NCBI GenBank assembly: GCA_011065045.1
Contig: JAAKFN010000004.1
Span: 1 to 38,427, forward strand
Length of the DNA: 38,427 bases
DNA from: Candidatus Anoxychlamydiales bacterium
GTDB taxonomy: Bacteria; Chlamydiota; Chlamydiia; Chlamydiales; SM23-39
Direction: 5' to 3'
The position numbers and the translations under genes were made by a program. The notes beneath the pieces were generated by a model that ran no database searches, was not told the origin of the DNA, and was given only the letters and a program-made list of their open reading frames with translations. This document shows, in pieces, positions 9,050-20,427 of the stretch (positions within the stretch are counted from its first letter, which is position 1; each line of letters opens with the position of its first letter).

Positions 9050-10237
9050 ATGGCAACCCTACCACCTATATCATTTGCAAAGCAAACAGGAATCAAATAT
9101 AGAATCTTTGATTTTGTTGAAGATTACTTCTATCTAGGAGGAAAAAAAGCTGTTGTTATTTCAAAAAACGAGAGTGGCAGCTATTTATATGAAATTAAAA
9201 ACAATCCTCAAAACAGATTTAAAAAAATTATTTTAACTGCCCTGAAAATTGCCTCTTGGGTAACAGTTATTATCCCTTTTATTATGTATGTAGCAAAATT
9301 CGTTTTAAGAAAGACTAATCAATTTGAATTAAAAAAGAGTTCAAAAATTGAATTTATCCCTCCTTTAAGACCGGGCCTAGTTCGAGAAAAAGAAATTTTC
9401 GTTTTCGGAGATATCCATGGAGAGCTCGATGGTTTTAAAGAAAATCTTTTACATGCTAAAGTTATCGATGAAAGAGGAAATCTTAATAAAGATTTCAAAG
9501 ATATCGTAATTCAAATGGGAGACGTTATAGATAGAGGTCCAAAATCAAAAGAAGCTTGGGCTTTTTTACAAAAACTTCAAGAAAAAGCAAATCCTCGACA
9601 AATTATTCGCCTACTTGGAAACCATGAACTAATGCTGCTTCAGGGGGACTATAGATTTGCAAATTATCCAGAGCCTGAAAAGTTAGCGAAGGAGATAAAA
9701 AAAGATATTTTAGCTGGAAAAGTTCAGCTATCTTATTTTGATGACATGCGTCTTTTTACTCATGCAGGCCTGCGCTCTTCTATTAAAACTCATTTAATAT
9801 CTGAAATTAAAGAGAAGAAAAAAATTGAAAATGTATCGGAGCAAGATATCACAAATTACATGAATGAACTTTTAAAAGAAGCAGTTAAAAAAGATAAATA
9901 TGATCATCCTATCTTTCGTGTTTCAGAATCAAGAGGAGGAGAACATGAAATAGGAGGACCTCTTTGGGATGATGTCTCTGATCTCATGAAATCAGTTCAT
10001 GCAAGAGATATCCCACAAGTTATTGCTCACAATCCTCCACGACGTTATAGTGATGATGCCCCGATTAGAATCACAGATTCCCTTAGACTTATCAACGTTG
10101 ATGCAGGGCTTTGTGAAGACTATGGCGGACACAAAGCATATGTTAAAATTAGGAAAAACTCTGATCTAGAAGTCTTAGAAAAGATCGAAGGGATCTGGAA
10201 AAATAGAGTTTTAGAAGATCGACGTTTAGCTTCTTAA
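9050..10237 (+). CDS. PPP-family metallophosphoesterase with N-terminal hydrophobic segment
   Basis: GDIHGELDG, GDVIDRGP, LLGNHE motifs; hydrophobic ILTALKIASWVTVIIPFIMYVAKF. Start moved to ATG 9050 because GAGGAG lies just upstream (ORF track start 8978 lacks SD). Confidence 0.88.
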   Translation: MATLPPISFAKQTGIKYRIFDFVEDYFYLGGKKAVVISKNESGSYLYEIKNNPQNRFKKIILTALKIASWVTVIIPFIMYVAKFVLRKTNQFELKKSSKIEFIPPLRPGLVREKEIFVFGDIHGELDGFKENLLHAKVIDERGNLNKDFKDIVIQMGDVIDRGPKSKEAWAFLQKLQEKANPRQIIRLLGNHELMLLQGDYRFANYPEPEKLAKEIKKDILAGKVQLSYFDDMRLFTHAGLRSSIKTHLISEIKEKKKIENVSEQDITNYMNELLKEAVKKDKYDHPIFRVSESRGGEHEIGGPLWDDVSDLMKSVHARDIPQVIAHNPPRRYSDDAPIRITDSLRLINVDAGLCEDYGGHKAYVKIRKNSDLEVLEKIEGIWKNRVLEDRRLAS

Positions 10238-10504
10238 AGCTACGTATTATTAAAAAAAGAGGATTAAAAATAGCTATGACAACTTTTTCAACAATAAAAC
10301 AAGCACTAGATAAATAGAGCATTCTTTTTGTGTCATACAAAATATTTTCTCCAAAATTAACCTCCTAATAAAATCTTTGTTAGGGCATTTTAACTTATGA
10401 GCTTTAGGGCCCAACAACTTTATTCCTACAAATTAAAAAAATAAATTGATTTAAAAAAATGAGAAATACAAAATATTTTTTATCTTTCATCAAAAGGAGT
10501 ATTT

Positions 10505-11743
10505 ATGTTGAAGTTGATAAAAAGTAAATATGTTCTAATTCTTATAACTTTGATAAGTACGTCTCTTTTTGCAGAAAATTTTAATTTTTCAACGCCTTTA
10601 GATATTAGTTCAGCTGCAGGTACTACGCCTCAAGTAACAGCAGATAACTCGGGTAGATATGTTTTTTCTATTTGGCGAGAAGGCACAGATGTTCAAGTAG
10701 CTAGATCAGCCGATTTTGGTCAAACTTGGACCACAATAGTTCCAAATCTTGGCACAGGCGGTGCTCCTCAAATAGTTACTGATAGCTCGGGTAGATATGT
10801 CTTTGCTATTTGGGCAGATGGCAGCTCGAATATTCAAGTAGCTAGATCAGCCGATTTTGGTCAAAATTGGACCACAATAGTTCCAAATTTTGGCCAAGGC
10901 GGTGCTTCTCAAATAGTTACTGATAGCTCGGGTAGATATGTCTTTGCTATTTGGGAAGATATCGGCGGGAATATTCAAACAGCTAGAGCAGCCGATTTTG
11001 GTCAAAATTGGAGTTTACCACTAGATTTGGGCCCAGGCAAGCTATCTCAAATAGTTACTGATAGCTCGGGTAGATATGTCTTTGCTATTTGGGTAGATGG
11101 CACGAATATTCAAACAGCTAGATCAGCCGATTTTGGTCAAAATTGGACCTCACAAATCATTGGTGTAGTAGCTCTTTTTGCAGTAAACCCGAAGTCTCAA
11201 ATAACAACAGATATCTCGGGTAGATATGTTTTTGCTATTTGGCAAGATGACAATGATGATATTCAAACAGCTAGATCAGATGATTTTGGTCAAACTTGGG
11301 GCACACAAATAGTTCAGAGTTCTGTTAACCCCCTCCTTGACCCTCAAATAGTTACTGATAGCTCGGGTAGATATGTTTATGCTATTTGGCAAGATCTCGG
11401 CAGCTTGCTTCAAATAGCTAGATCAGATGATTTTGGTCAAAATTGGAGTTTACCACCAAATTTGGGCCTAGGCGATGATCCTCAAATAGTTGCTGATATC
11501 TCGGGTAGATATGTATTTGCTATTTGGGTAGCTGGTGGGAATATTCAAACAGCTAGATCAGCTGATTTTGGTCAAACTTGGAGCGCAATAGTTCCAAATC
11601 TTGGCCTAGGCTCTCAACCTCAAATAGTGACAGATAGTACTGGTAGATACGTATTTCCAATTTGGAGAAATACCAATATATATACATCTAAAGGACTGAG
11701 ATCCTTTTTTCCAATAACTAGCTTTAATATCTCAAGAGGTTAA
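10505..11743 (+). CDS. Secreted repeat protein, BNR/sialidase-like beta-propeller
   Basis: Signal peptide (LILITLISTSLFAE) followed by ~8 tandem repeats of PQIVTDSSGRYVFAIWxDGxNIQTARSADFGQNW. Confidence 0.8.
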   Translation: MLKLIKSKYVLILITLISTSLFAENFNFSTPLDISSAAGTTPQVTADNSGRYVFSIWREGTDVQVARSADFGQTWTTIVPNLGTGGAPQIVTDSSGRYVFAIWADGSSNIQVARSADFGQNWTTIVPNFGQGGASQIVTDSSGRYVFAIWEDIGGNIQTARAADFGQNWSLPLDLGPGKLSQIVTDSSGRYVFAIWVDGTNIQTARSADFGQNWTSQIIGVVALFAVNPKSQITTDISGRYVFAIWQDDNDDIQTARSDDFGQTWGTQIVQSSVNPLLDPQIVTDSSGRYVYAIWQDLGSLLQIARSDDFGQNWSLPPNLGLGDDPQIVADISGRYVFAIWVAGGNIQTARSADFGQTWSAIVPNLGLGSQPQIVTDSTGRYVFPIWRNTNIYTSKGLRSFFPITSFNISRG

Positions 11744-11882
11744 ATTTAGATTTTCAATTTTTTTTCTTTTTTAAGATTCCATAGTCTTTCCCTCGTCATC
11801 TATTGTCTTATAGTTTCTGTAGATCTTTTGATATTATGGTTTTCCAGAACTTTCTCATTAACAAGAGTAGAACCAAACCCTT

Positions 11883-12000
11883 CATAATGCTTTTTTAGCT
11901 AGAACAACTGCGGGACGAAGATTGGCTCACTTAACATCAAGAGGGCTATTAGAACAAATAGGTGAAGGAAAAGCGACTCGTTATCGTAAAAAAATAATGT
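11883..12000 (+). pseudogene. Remnant of a winged-helix C-terminus (Fic / AlbA_2-type ATP-binding protein-like)
   Basis: Conceptual translation HNAFLARTTAGRRLAHLTSRGLLEQIGEGKATRYRKKIM resembles the T-A-R-R-L..L...G-L-L...G-G-(K/R)-xTRY winged-helix tail; no intact upstream ORF (TAG just before). Confidence 0.45.
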
Positions 12001-12031
12001 CTATTTGTTTTGATAACTTAATACAATTTTA

Positions 12032-13117
12032 TTATTTTTTTCTTTTAAATCTATCTAGATAATCCAAAGCTTTTCCAGTACCAATACAAACCGCTAAAAG
12101 CGGATTCGGAGCAACAAATACAGGAAGTCCTGTCTCTTTAATTAAAGCTTTATCTAACCCTTTAATTAATGCGCCACCACCTGCTAATACCATCCCTCTT
12201 TCAACGAGGTCAGCTGCAAGCTCTGGTGGACATTTCTCTAGAGTTAATTTAACGTTTTCAATAATTTGTTGATTTGGTTCAGCAAGGCATTCTCTTATTT
12301 CTACAGAGTTAATTCTTTTAGTTACTGGAAGCCCAGCTACTTGGTCTCTTCCTCTAACTTCCATCTCTAGCTCATTATTACCGAGTGGATATGCTGACCC
12401 TATTGTCATTTTGATATCTTCTGCTGTTCTTGGACCAATCATTAAATTATAAGTTCTTCTCATGTAGTTCATAATACAATCATCAAACTCATCTCCTGCA
12501 ACTCTAAGTGATCTAGACTCTACAATACCACCGAGTGATATAATCGCTATCTCTGTTGTACCACCACCGATGTCTATTATCATATTAGCTGATGGCTCAT
12601 GTACTGGTAGATCAACGCCTATTGCTGCAGCCATTGGCTCATCTATTAAAATTACTTCTTGAGCGCCAGCATGCAAAGCTGAGTCTTCAACAGCTCTTTT
12701 TTCAACACCTGTAATTCCAGAGGGTACTGCTATTAATATTTTTGGGCGGAAAAGTGATCTTGTTGGTGTTACTCTTTTAATTAAAGCTTTTAACATACCC
12801 TCAGCTATTTCAAAATCAGCGATAACTCCATCTTTCATAGGTCTTACTGCGTGGATTCTTCTAGGAGTTTTTCCAAGCATCGATTTAGCTTTATGACCAA
12901 CTGCTAAAACTTCATTTGTGATGGAATCTACAGCAACAACAGATGGCTCTGCTAAAACTATACCTTTACCTTTTACATATACCAAAGTATTGGCTGTTCC
13001 TAAATCTATTCCAATATCAGATGAAAAAATCCCTTGAACTTTGTTGATACGATTTACAAAAGTATTTTTTGATCTTACAAGTAAGTCTTTTAAATTTAAT
13101 GCGTTTTTAGTAAGCAT
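12032..13117 (-). CDS. mreB: Rod shape-determining protein MreB
   Basis: [57 protein letters not shown]; conserved synteny with the SNF2 helicase. Confidence 0.98.
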   Translation of the reverse strand: MLTKNALNLKDLLVRSKNTFVNRINKVQGIFSSDIGIDLGTANTLVYVKGKGIVLAEPSVVAVDSITNEVLAVGHKAKSMLGKTPRRIHAVRPMKDGVIADFEIAEGMLKALIKRVTPTRSLFRPKILIAVPSGITGVEKRAVEDSALHAGAQEVILIDEPMAAAIGVDLPVHEPSANMIIDIGGGTTEIAIISLGGIVESRSLRVAGDEFDDCIMNYMRRTYNLMIGPRTAEDIKMTIGSAYPLGNNELEMEVRGRDQVAGLPVTKRINSVEIRECLAEPNQQIIENVKLTLEKCPPELAADLVERGMVLAGGGALIKGLDKALIKETGLPVFVAPNPLLAVCIGTGKALDYLDRFKRKK

Positions 13118-13127
13118 AATTTTTCCT

Positions 13128-16100
13128 TTATGTCTGAAGAAGTTCTAAAACTTCTTCCCATGTTAATTTTGATATTGCCTCATCATCTGAGCTAACAATC
13201 TTTTTGACGAGACCTCTTTTTCTATTTTGCATTTCTACTATTTTCTCTTCTATTGTGTTTACTGTCACTAATTTATATGATGAAACACTATTTTTTTGTC
13301 CAATTCTATGAACCCTATCGGTCGCTTGAGACTCAACTGCTGGATTCCACCACATATCGTAATGTATAACACTATCAGCTCCGGTTATATTAAGTCCAGT
13401 TCCTCCAGCTTTAAGAGAGACTAAAAATATTGTTTTCTCTTTGTTTTCATTAAATTCTTTTACTACTTGTAAACGGTTTTTTGTAGTTCCATCAAGATAT
13501 GAGAATTTTATTCCCTTTTGCTCAAAATCATCTCTCATTATTGCTAGCATTTTTGTGTATTGAGAAAATATTACAGTTTTATGATTTGCATCTATTAGGT
13601 TTTGAACAAGCTCGAGAAGCATCTCATATTTTGCTGAGTCCCCAACTTCTTTTGTCTCTTTTGCAAAAATAGCTGGATGGCAACAGATCTGTTTTAATCT
13701 TGTTAAAGTTGCAAGTACATGGATTTGAACTTTTTCAAATCCATCCCTTCTAACAAGTTTTGTAAGTTCATTTTTTGCAGAGTTAGCATAAGATTTATAT
13801 AACTCTGATTGTGAGTTAGTGAGTTTACAGTGATATATGATATTTGTAACAGGAGGGAGTTCTTTTAAAACATCTTCTTTCATTCTTCTTAAGATAAATG
13901 GAGATACCTTCCTTTTTAAATACTCGATATTTTTTACGTGAGCCTCACCCGTTGTTCTAAGGTATTTTTCTGTGAACCTATCATAAGTTGATAAAAATCC
14001 TGGCATTAGAAAATCAAAGAGGGACCAGAGCTCATCTAAAGAATTTTGAATTGGAGTTCCTGTTAATATCATTTTATGTGTGGAATTTAAGAGTTTTACA
14101 GATTTTGCATTTCTAGTTTGTCTATTTTTTATATGTTGAGCTTCATCTAAAATCGTGTATGAAAAAGTTTTTTCTTTGTAAAGCTCTATATCTTTTTGAA
14201 TTAATGTATAAGATGTAATAATAACATCATTTTCTTCTATTGAAGCTATTGTTTTTTTTCTCTGATTTGGAGTTCCATCAATTACTATGACATTAGTTTT
14301 TGGACTAAATTTATTTATCTCCTCTTGCCAATTATATAAAAGAGTGGTTGGACAAACAACGATAGATGGATCTTTTTTAGTAGATTGACTTTGAACAATT
14401 GCAACAATTGCTTGAAGAGTTTTTCCAAGACCCATATCATCAGCTAGTATTCCATTTAGATACATACGTCTTGTCTTTTCAAGCCAATGAATACCCTCTG
14501 TTTGATACTTTCTTAGAGTAGCTTTAATAGTAGATGGGATACTAGATGGTTTAGAAATGTTTTCAGATAGCATCTGATCTCTTATTTTTTTTAACTTATC
14601 TGAGATTTTAAATTTTATCGGAAGATTATCAAAAGAAGAGTTCTCTATTCCAACTAAACTCCAAAGAGGTCTATCTTCTTTATGGTTAGTTAGTTTTTTC
14701 AACCCAATTTCATCAAAAATCCCTACGATTTTAGATAACTTTTCTAAATCTAAAACTAAAATTTTTGAAAATCTTGAACTCGAAGCTGTCTGTCTTTTTA
14801 GCTCGATGAACGCTCTTCCAACAGCTGCGCAGTCCCAAAGAAGATCAAATTTCACGCCGTTTAGATCTCCATCTACTTTTAGATCTACTGTATAAAATCC
14901 GGTATTTTTAGAGACATCAAACTCTAAAATAAATTTAGTTTGATCGTAGATGAATTGATCTAAAAGATTTTGAGGACATTCAAATTCAACTACTTTTTGA
15001 TTATTTGGAATAGTCTCTGTCATAAATTCTACGATTTTCTTTTCAGATTTCGAAATGTATGTCCCTGTCTCTGGCATAAATAAAAAGTCTGTAAAAAGAT
15101 CGTTTATAATCGCCCTTTCTTTCACTAAGTCTCTCGCTAAAATCCCATCATCTGTAATAAATTTAGAAATGCTCTCATAGTCTAATTGGTTAGAACTTGC
15201 TTTTACTTCTATTCCATCATAAATAAAATGAAGCGTTGCCTCTAGCTCTCCATCTAAATATGAAAGCTCACATCTAGCTTTTATATCGGAAGCGAAAGGA
15301 AGTGTTACAAATTTTTCAATAACATCTAAACTTGAAACCTCTGCGAACCTTTTAAGTTCTGGAAGAGAATTTTCAACAAAAGTTCCAAAAAGCGGCTCTG
15401 GAATTGCTATATTTCTAATCGATTCTAAACTTTTTAGATGTTCTCTTTTAATATGCGATGGAAATTTATAATAAATTCCCTCATGTAATAGCGCAGGTTT
15501 TGCGCAATCAAAAATACTAACATTTTTTATATCAACAACATTTTGATCTACTACAAAATTTGTATCTATTAAAATTTTTGTAGTAGGAGGCTCTAAATAT
15601 TTCAGATCGAAAAGAACAAAAGCAGCTGAAAAAGAGTAACTAAGAGGGTTTTCTAAGTTCAAACAAAAAATGGATGGTAAAACGGGAAGATCTTCTGATA
15701 GATCATTCAAGCTTCTAGAGGTGCTTTTTTTCATCTCTATTGCATGAATTTTTGAGAGCAAATCACCAAATGTTGGCATATCAATTTTTGCAATTCTCTG
15801 AGCTCTTTCATTAGTAAGATTTTCATTGTATCTAGCTGAGGCTATTAAAGTTTTAATAATCTCTTTTTCCACATCATTAAAAGCTGAAAATTTAAAATAA
15901 TAATATTTTGAATTTATCTTAATTTTCTCTTCAAAACGAACTGCTTCTAAAAAAATTTTAATATTTGGAATGTTTAGTGGTTTTGATCTCGATGGAATTC
16001 TAAGCGCTAAAGTAAAATCTACAAATTTATGTTTTTTTTCAATAGATTCTGGATTAAATATTAATGCTATCTCTGATTTTGTAACTTTATTTTCTTCTTC

Positions 16101-16580
16101 AGGTAGAAAAAATAAAGAAGATGATAAAACATCTGCTGAATTTATATATTCATGAGTTATCTGTTTTTGTAAATTTACATCTTTTCTTTTTTCTTCTTTA
16201 GTTTGAGCCTCATGAATGGTAGCTAAAAGAGCTTTATCAAAACCATTTTCCTTGTTCAAATCTTTTTCTTTCGAAAAATTAACTAAGATAGAATCTAAAT
16301 TCTCTTCTAAATAAAAAACGAGTGCAGCTATATGCTGACAATCAAAACGATATCTACAATCGCAATTAGAATGAACAGTATCTGATTCAAACCTATCGAT
16401 TTCAATTTCACTCTCATACGTATTTTCATAACCGCCCGTGACTTTGGCGTGAAATTTAATCGTATCTTCATCGAGTCTTAAAATTTTTGCACTCAAAACT
16501 CTTTTTTGATCATGCAGAGCTTTTCCCTCTTGCAAAAGCATCGAAGAGAAATCTTGTTTTAACTTTCTAAAATTCAACAT
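13128..16580 (-). CDS. SNF2/SWI family DEAD/H helicase with N-terminal SWIM zinc finger
   Basis: [48 protein letters not shown]-terminal [15 protein letters not shown] motif. Confidence 0.96.
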   Translation of the reverse strand: MLNFRKLKQDFSSMLLQEGKALHDQKRVLSAKILRLDEDTIKFHAKVTGGYENTYESEIEIDRFESDTVHSNCDCRYRFDCQHIAALVFYLEENLDSILVNFSKEKDLNKENGFDKALLATIHEAQTKEEKRKDVNLQKQITHEYINSADVLSSSLFFLPEEENKVTKSEIALIFNPESIEKKHKFVDFTLALRIPSRSKPLNIPNIKIFLEAVRFEEKIKINSKYYYFKFSAFNDVEKEIIKTLIASARYNENLTNERAQRIAKIDMPTFGDLLSKIHAIEMKKSTSRSLNDLSEDLPVLPSIFCLNLENPLSYSFSAAFVLFDLKYLEPPTTKILIDTNFVVDQNVVDIKNVSIFDCAKPALLHEGIYYKFPSHIKREHLKSLESIRNIAIPEPLFGTFVENSLPELKRFAEVSSLDVIEKFVTLPFASDIKARCELSYLDGELEATLHFIYDGIEVKASSNQLDYESISKFITDDGILARDLVKERAIINDLFTDFLFMPETGTYISKSEKKIVEFMTETIPNNQKVVEFECPQNLLDQFIYDQTKFILEFDVSKNTGFYTVDLKVDGDLNGVKFDLLWDCAAVGRAFIELKRQTASSSRFSKILVLDLEKLSKIVGIFDEIGLKKLTNHKEDRPLWSLVGIENSSFDNLPIKFKISDKLKKIRDQMLSENISKPSSIPSTIKATLRKYQTEGIHWLEKTRRMYLNGILADDMGLGKTLQAIVAIVQSQSTKKDPSIVVCPTTLLYNWQEEINKFSPKTNVIVIDGTPNQRKKTIASIEENDVIITSYTLIQKDIELYKEKTFSYTILDEAQHIKNRQTRNAKSVKLLNSTHKMILTGTPIQNSLDELWSLFDFLMPGFLSTYDRFTEKYLRTTGEAHVKNIEYLKRKVSPFILRRMKEDVLKELPPVTNIIYHCKLTNSQSELYKSYANSAKNELTKLVRRDGFEKVQIHVLATLTRLKQICCHPAIFAKETKEVGDSAKYEMLLELVQNLIDANHKTVIFSQYTKMLAIMRDDFEQKGIKFSYLDGTTKNRLQVVKEFNENKEKTIFLVSLKAGGTGLNITGADSVIHYDMWWNPAVESQATDRVHRIGQKNSVSSYKLVTVNTIEEKIVEMQNRKRGLVKKIVSSDDEAISKLTWEEVLELLQT

Positions 16581-16812
16581 AGCTTATTTTTTTTTTTGTT
16601 TTAATTAAAATAAAAGTACCTTTTTTAGTTTTACTCTTTTTTTTAAACCATATCAATAAAAATATTTTTATCGATTTTAAAAAAAAGATAAAAAAAACCT
16701 TCTCAGATATATTTCAGCAAGTTTTGTGTTAATATTATGTTAAAAAAAAACAATCATTTTTATCTAACTTGCTCAAAATCTTTAAAATCCCTATATTTAT
16801 GTATACTTTTTC

Positions 16813-16884
16813 GCGGGTGTAGCTCAGTGGTAGAGCATCACGTTGCCAACGTGAGGGTCGTGAGTTCGAACCTCATCACCCGCT
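16813..16884 (+). tRNA. tRNA-Gly (anticodon GCC)
   Basis: Acceptor GCGGGTG/CACCCGC, anticodon loop TTGCCAA flanked by CACG/CGTG, T arm TGAGG-TTCGAAC type. Confidence 0.96.
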
Positions 16885-16913
16885 TTTAACTTTAAGTAAA
16901 AGGAAAATTTTAA

Positions 16914-18197
16914 GTGGAAACTGAAATCAAAGTAAAAATTGAAAAAAAAACTAAGTGTAAAATTGAAGTGGATATTGAAGTCTCTTCTGACATAGTAAAA
17001 GAAGCTAGCAAACAAGCTCTAAAAGATATAAAAAAAGAGATAACACTTCCAGGTTTTAGAAAAGGAAAAGCTCCAGATAGCGCAGTTTTAAAAAAATACC
17101 CAGACGCATATAAAGAAAGTTTTGAGAAAAAAATTGCTGATATCTCTTTTATAAAAGCACATGAAAAAGAAAAACTCCCCACCCTTACACAAGAATCTAA
17201 AATAGTTTTTAAAATTAAAGAGTACTCTTTAGAAAAAGGAGCAAAGCTTCACTACTCCTATGAAACAGAGCCTGATGTTCCAAAAATAGATCCTAAAGCT
17301 TTTAAACTTTCAAAAGATAAAAAAATAGATGTTACAAAAAAAGAGATCGATGAAGCTATTCGTCAAATCAGATTTTTTCATGCCGAGTGGAAAGATGCAG
17401 ATCGTCCAATCAAAGAAAATGATTATATAATCATTGATTTAGATTCTATTGAATCAGACACCCCCCAAAGAGTCTTTTCCGATACTAGATTTGAAGTATC
17501 CGATAAAGGCATGGCAGCTTGGATGAAAGAGCTAGTTATTGGAAAAAATTTAAAAGACTCTTTAAAAGGAACATCCAAGCCTGATGAAAAAGCTACAGCA
17601 GATGAAAAGAAAAATTTTGAACCAAAAAAAGTCCTAGTTACGATAAAAAAAATAGAGGAAGCTAAGCTACCTAAAGTTGATGATGAGTTTGCGAAAAAAG
17701 TTGGCGCTAAAAGTGAAAAAGAGATGTATGAATCTATAACAAAAATGTTAACAGAGCAAAAGCAAACCAAACACAACCAAGAAAACAGAAAAAAGGTTCA
17801 TGAATTTTTACTTAAAACTTATAAGTTTGACGTTCCAGATTCTTTAATTCAAAACGAGTTAAATTACAGAAAAGATTCCTATTTTAAAAATCCTGAGTTC
17901 AAGAAAAAATATGATAAAATGACTAAAGAAGAGATAAAAGGATTTGAAAAAGATCTTTTAACATATTCAGAGGATGCGATAAGAATTTTTTATCTTTCTA
18001 AAAAAATAGTCGCAGATTTTGATATTAAAATATCAGATGATGAAATCAAACAAAGAGCGCTTATTATATTATATAGAGAAACTGGTCAAAAACCAGATCC
18101 TAAAAACATTCCAAGAAATGTCTACGCTCTTGCAATATCTCAGCTAGTTTTAAATAAAGCAGAAGATTATATACTTGATCATTCTTCTAAAACCTGA
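16914..18197 (+). CDS. tig: Trigger factor (GTG start)
   Basis: Order tRNA-Gly/tig/clpP/clpX as in Chlamydia; LPGFRKGKAPDSAVLKKY trigger-factor N-terminal signature. Confidence 0.92.
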   Translation: METEIKVKIEKKTKCKIEVDIEVSSDIVKEASKQALKDIKKEITLPGFRKGKAPDSAVLKKYPDAYKESFEKKIADISFIKAHEKEKLPTLTQESKIVFKIKEYSLEKGAKLHYSYETEPDVPKIDPKAFKLSKDKKIDVTKKEIDEAIRQIRFFHAEWKDADRPIKENDYIIIDLDSIESDTPQRVFSDTRFEVSDKGMAAWMKELVIGKNLKDSLKGTSKPDEKATADEKKNFEPKKVLVTIKKIEEAKLPKVDDEFAKKVGAKSEKEMYESITKMLTEQKQTKHNQENRKKVHEFLLKTYKFDVPDSLIQNELNYRKDSYFKNPEFKKKYDKMTKEEIKGFEKDLLTYSEDAIRIFYLSKKIVADFDIKISDDEIKQRALIILYRETGQKPDPKNIPRNVYALAISQLVLNKAEDYILDHSSKT

Positions 18198-18230
18198 TAA
18201 TAATAGATAAAAAAAGTAAGAGGAAAAAAA

Positions 18231-18845
18231 ATGGCAAAGTCACCTTATGAAATAGTAGATTCATTAACTCCATATGTAATTGAAGATACAGGAAGGGGTG
18301 AGAGATCCATGGATATCTTCTCTCGTCTTTTAAAAGATCGAATTATTTTCATCGGAACCGAGATCAACGATCAAGTAGCAAACGTTGTAATAGCTCAGCT
18401 TCTATTTTTAAAAATGGAAGATCCTAAAAAAGATATCTCTCTCTACATCAATTCACCCGGCGGTCTGATAACAGCTGGTTTAGCTATTTATGATACCATG
18501 CACTTTTTAGGATGTGATATTAACACATACTGCATAGGCCTCGCAGCTTCTATGGGAGCGCTACTTTTAACAGCAGGCTCTAAAGGGAAAAGATATGCCC
18601 TTCCAAATGCTAGAATCATGCTACACCAACCATCCGGTGGAGTAGGAGGAGCTGCTGAAGATATCAAACTGCAAGCCAATGAAATACTCTACTTAAAAAA
18701 AGTTTTAGCTAATATTTTAAGTGAAAAAACAGGCCAAAAAACAGAAAAAATCTTAGAAGAGTGTGAAAGAGATTTTTATATGAGTCCTAAAGAAGCTCTA
18801 GATTATGGATTAATCGATAAAATTGCCGAACCCCAAAGAAAATAA
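18231..18845 (+). CDS. clpP: ATP-dependent Clp protease proteolytic subunit
   Basis: [37 protein letters not shown] catalytic motifs. Confidence 0.98.
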   Translation: MAKSPYEIVDSLTPYVIEDTGRGERSMDIFSRLLKDRIIFIGTEINDQVANVVIAQLLFLKMEDPKKDISLYINSPGGLITAGLAIYDTMHFLGCDINTYCIGLAASMGALLLTAGSKGKRYALPNARIMLHQPSGGVGGAAEDIKLQANEILYLKKVLANILSEKTGQKTEKILEECERDFYMSPKEALDYGLIDKIAEPQRK

Positions 18846-18849
18846 ATAA

Positions 18850-20058
18850 ATGAAAAAAAACAATGCTCAGTGCTCTTTTTGTGGAAGAGAAGAAGATCAA
18901 GTTGAAAAGTTAGTCTCAGGACCAAATGCCTATATTTGCGATAAATGTATAGGCCTTTGTTTAAATATTATAGAGAAAAAAGCGACTCAACATGAACTCA
19001 AAATTTTAAAACCAAAAGAGATTAAAGAAAAATTAGATGATTATATAATCGGACAAGAAAATGCAAAAAAAACAATTTGTGTAGCTGTATATAACCATTT
19101 TAAAAGGATCTCCTCTCTTCATAAACAAAAAGATATTGAATACATTAAATCTAATCTTCTATTAATTGGTCCAACAGGTTCTGGAAAAACTCTAATGGCA
19201 AGAACGCTCGCTGACGTTTTAGATATTCCTTTTGCAATCTCTGATGCAACAACCCTTACAGAAGCAGGCTACGTAGGAGAAGATGTTGAAAACATCATCT
19301 TAAGACTGCTTCAAGCCGCAGACTACGACGTTGAAAGAGCAGAACATGGCATCATCTACATAGATGAGATAGATAAGATCAGAAAGACCTCTCAAAACGT
19401 CTCTATCACAAGAGATGTATCAGGGGAAGGTGTTCAACAAGCTCTTTTAAAAATAGTAGAAGGCACCGTTGCAAACATCCCTCCAAAAGGCGGTAGAAAG
19501 CATCCCCATCAAGAATACATTAAAGTTAACACTGAAAACATCCTATTTATTACAGGTGGAGCTTTTGTCCATTTAGATAAAATGATAGCCAAAAGACTAG
19601 GTAAAGAGACCATCGGTTTTAAAGCCGGTGAAGAAAAAACATTTGATAGAAACGAGATAAATTATCTACTCTCTCAAGTAGAACCAGCAGATCTAATAGA
19701 GTTTGGTCTTATCCCTGAATTTGTAGGAAGGTTTAACTCAATAGCAAACTGCAATGAGCTAACAGATGATGATTTAGTAGATATTCTAACAAAGCCTAAA
19801 AATGCTATAATCAAGCAATACATTCAACTCTTCAAAGACGAGGGTGTAGATCTTCACTTCACGAAAGATGCTCTAATATCCATCGCTAAAAAAGCTAAAA
19901 CATCAAAAACTGGAGCTAGAGCTCTTCGTATGATTGTAGAGAATCTACTAAGAGATCTCATGTTTGAAACCCCATCTGATCCTTCAATCAAAGAGATTTT
20001 AATAGAAAAAGAGACAATCGATAATGAAAAAGAGCCGATCATTAAAAGATCAGCTTAA
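18850..20058 (+). CDS. clpX: ATP-dependent Clp protease ATP-binding subunit ClpX
   Basis: N-terminal zinc finger [10 protein letters not shown]...CDKC, Walker [37 protein letters not shown]. Confidence 0.98.
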   Translation: MKKNNAQCSFCGREEDQVEKLVSGPNAYICDKCIGLCLNIIEKKATQHELKILKPKEIKEKLDDYIIGQENAKKTICVAVYNHFKRISSLHKQKDIEYIKSNLLLIGPTGSGKTLMARTLADVLDIPFAISDATTLTEAGYVGEDVENIILRLLQAADYDVERAEHGIIYIDEIDKIRKTSQNVSITRDVSGEGVQQALLKIVEGTVANIPPKGGRKHPHQEYIKVNTENILFITGGAFVHLDKMIAKRLGKETIGFKAGEEKTFDRNEINYLLSQVEPADLIEFGLIPEFVGRFNSIANCNELTDDDLVDILTKPKNAIIKQYIQLFKDEGVDLHFTKDALISIAKKAKTSKTGARALRMIVENLLRDLMFETPSDPSIKEILIEKETIDNEKEPIIKRSA

Positions 20059-20092
20059 AAAAAAAGATCCCCAACCTTTTAGAGCTGAGGAT
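20057..20092 (-). terminator. Minus-oriented intrinsic terminator copy 1 at the clpX 3' end
   Basis: Minus strand: ATCCTCAGC-tctaaaag-GTTGGGGAT followed by a T-run; near-duplicate of 20365-20401. Confidence 0.6.
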
Positions 20093-20364
20093 ACAATAGG
20101 CTAATTAAGCATCTTGCTTTTTCACAAACAAAAGTTCTCTGATGACTTCTCTACATCTTAATCAAATTGTTTATTTACAATGGTTTAAATTTTATTCTCT
20201 TTCAAACTTACCTGTATTACATAGACCTTCTCTACAAAATAGACGGTTCTTTTATAGACATAAATCAAATATTGCAATTAAACCCTAACTTCCCGAAATT
20301 TACCCGAAACATTTAACTGATTTCTGAATTCATTTTTTATCTATGAAAAAACACTTTTTAAATT

Positions 20365-20401
20365 AAAAAAAAAGATCCCCAACCTTTTACAGCTGGGAAT
20401 C
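20365..20401 (-). terminator. Intrinsic terminator of the six-gene minus-strand operon (copy 2)
   Basis: Minus strand: GATTCCCAGC-tgtaaaag-GTTGGGGATC (10-bp stem with G-U pairs) then T9; 27 bp after the stop of the last gene. Confidence 0.8.
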
Positions 20402-20427
20402 CAATTACGAGGAAATTTTTCTATTTA

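Noticed and set aside
10276-10317. 13-codon ORF MTTFSTIKQALDK after the phosphatase gene
   Set aside because: Too short and SD spacing too long to support as a gene from sequence alone.
10620-11690. Regular repeats that could suggest a CRISPR array
   Set aside because: Repeats are in frame within one ORF, imperfect, ~140 bp apart and encode protein repeats; no palindromic repeat or cas genes.
16656-16671. Perfect palindrome ATAAAAATATTTTTAT upstream of the SNF2 gene
   Set aside because: Pure A/T palindrome in a very AT-rich spacer; likely chance.
16824-17182. Minus-strand ORFs 16824-17015 and 16910-17182
   Set aside because: Overlap tRNA-Gly and the start of tig; phenylalanine/serine-rich complement of Lys/Glu-rich codons, typical artefacts.
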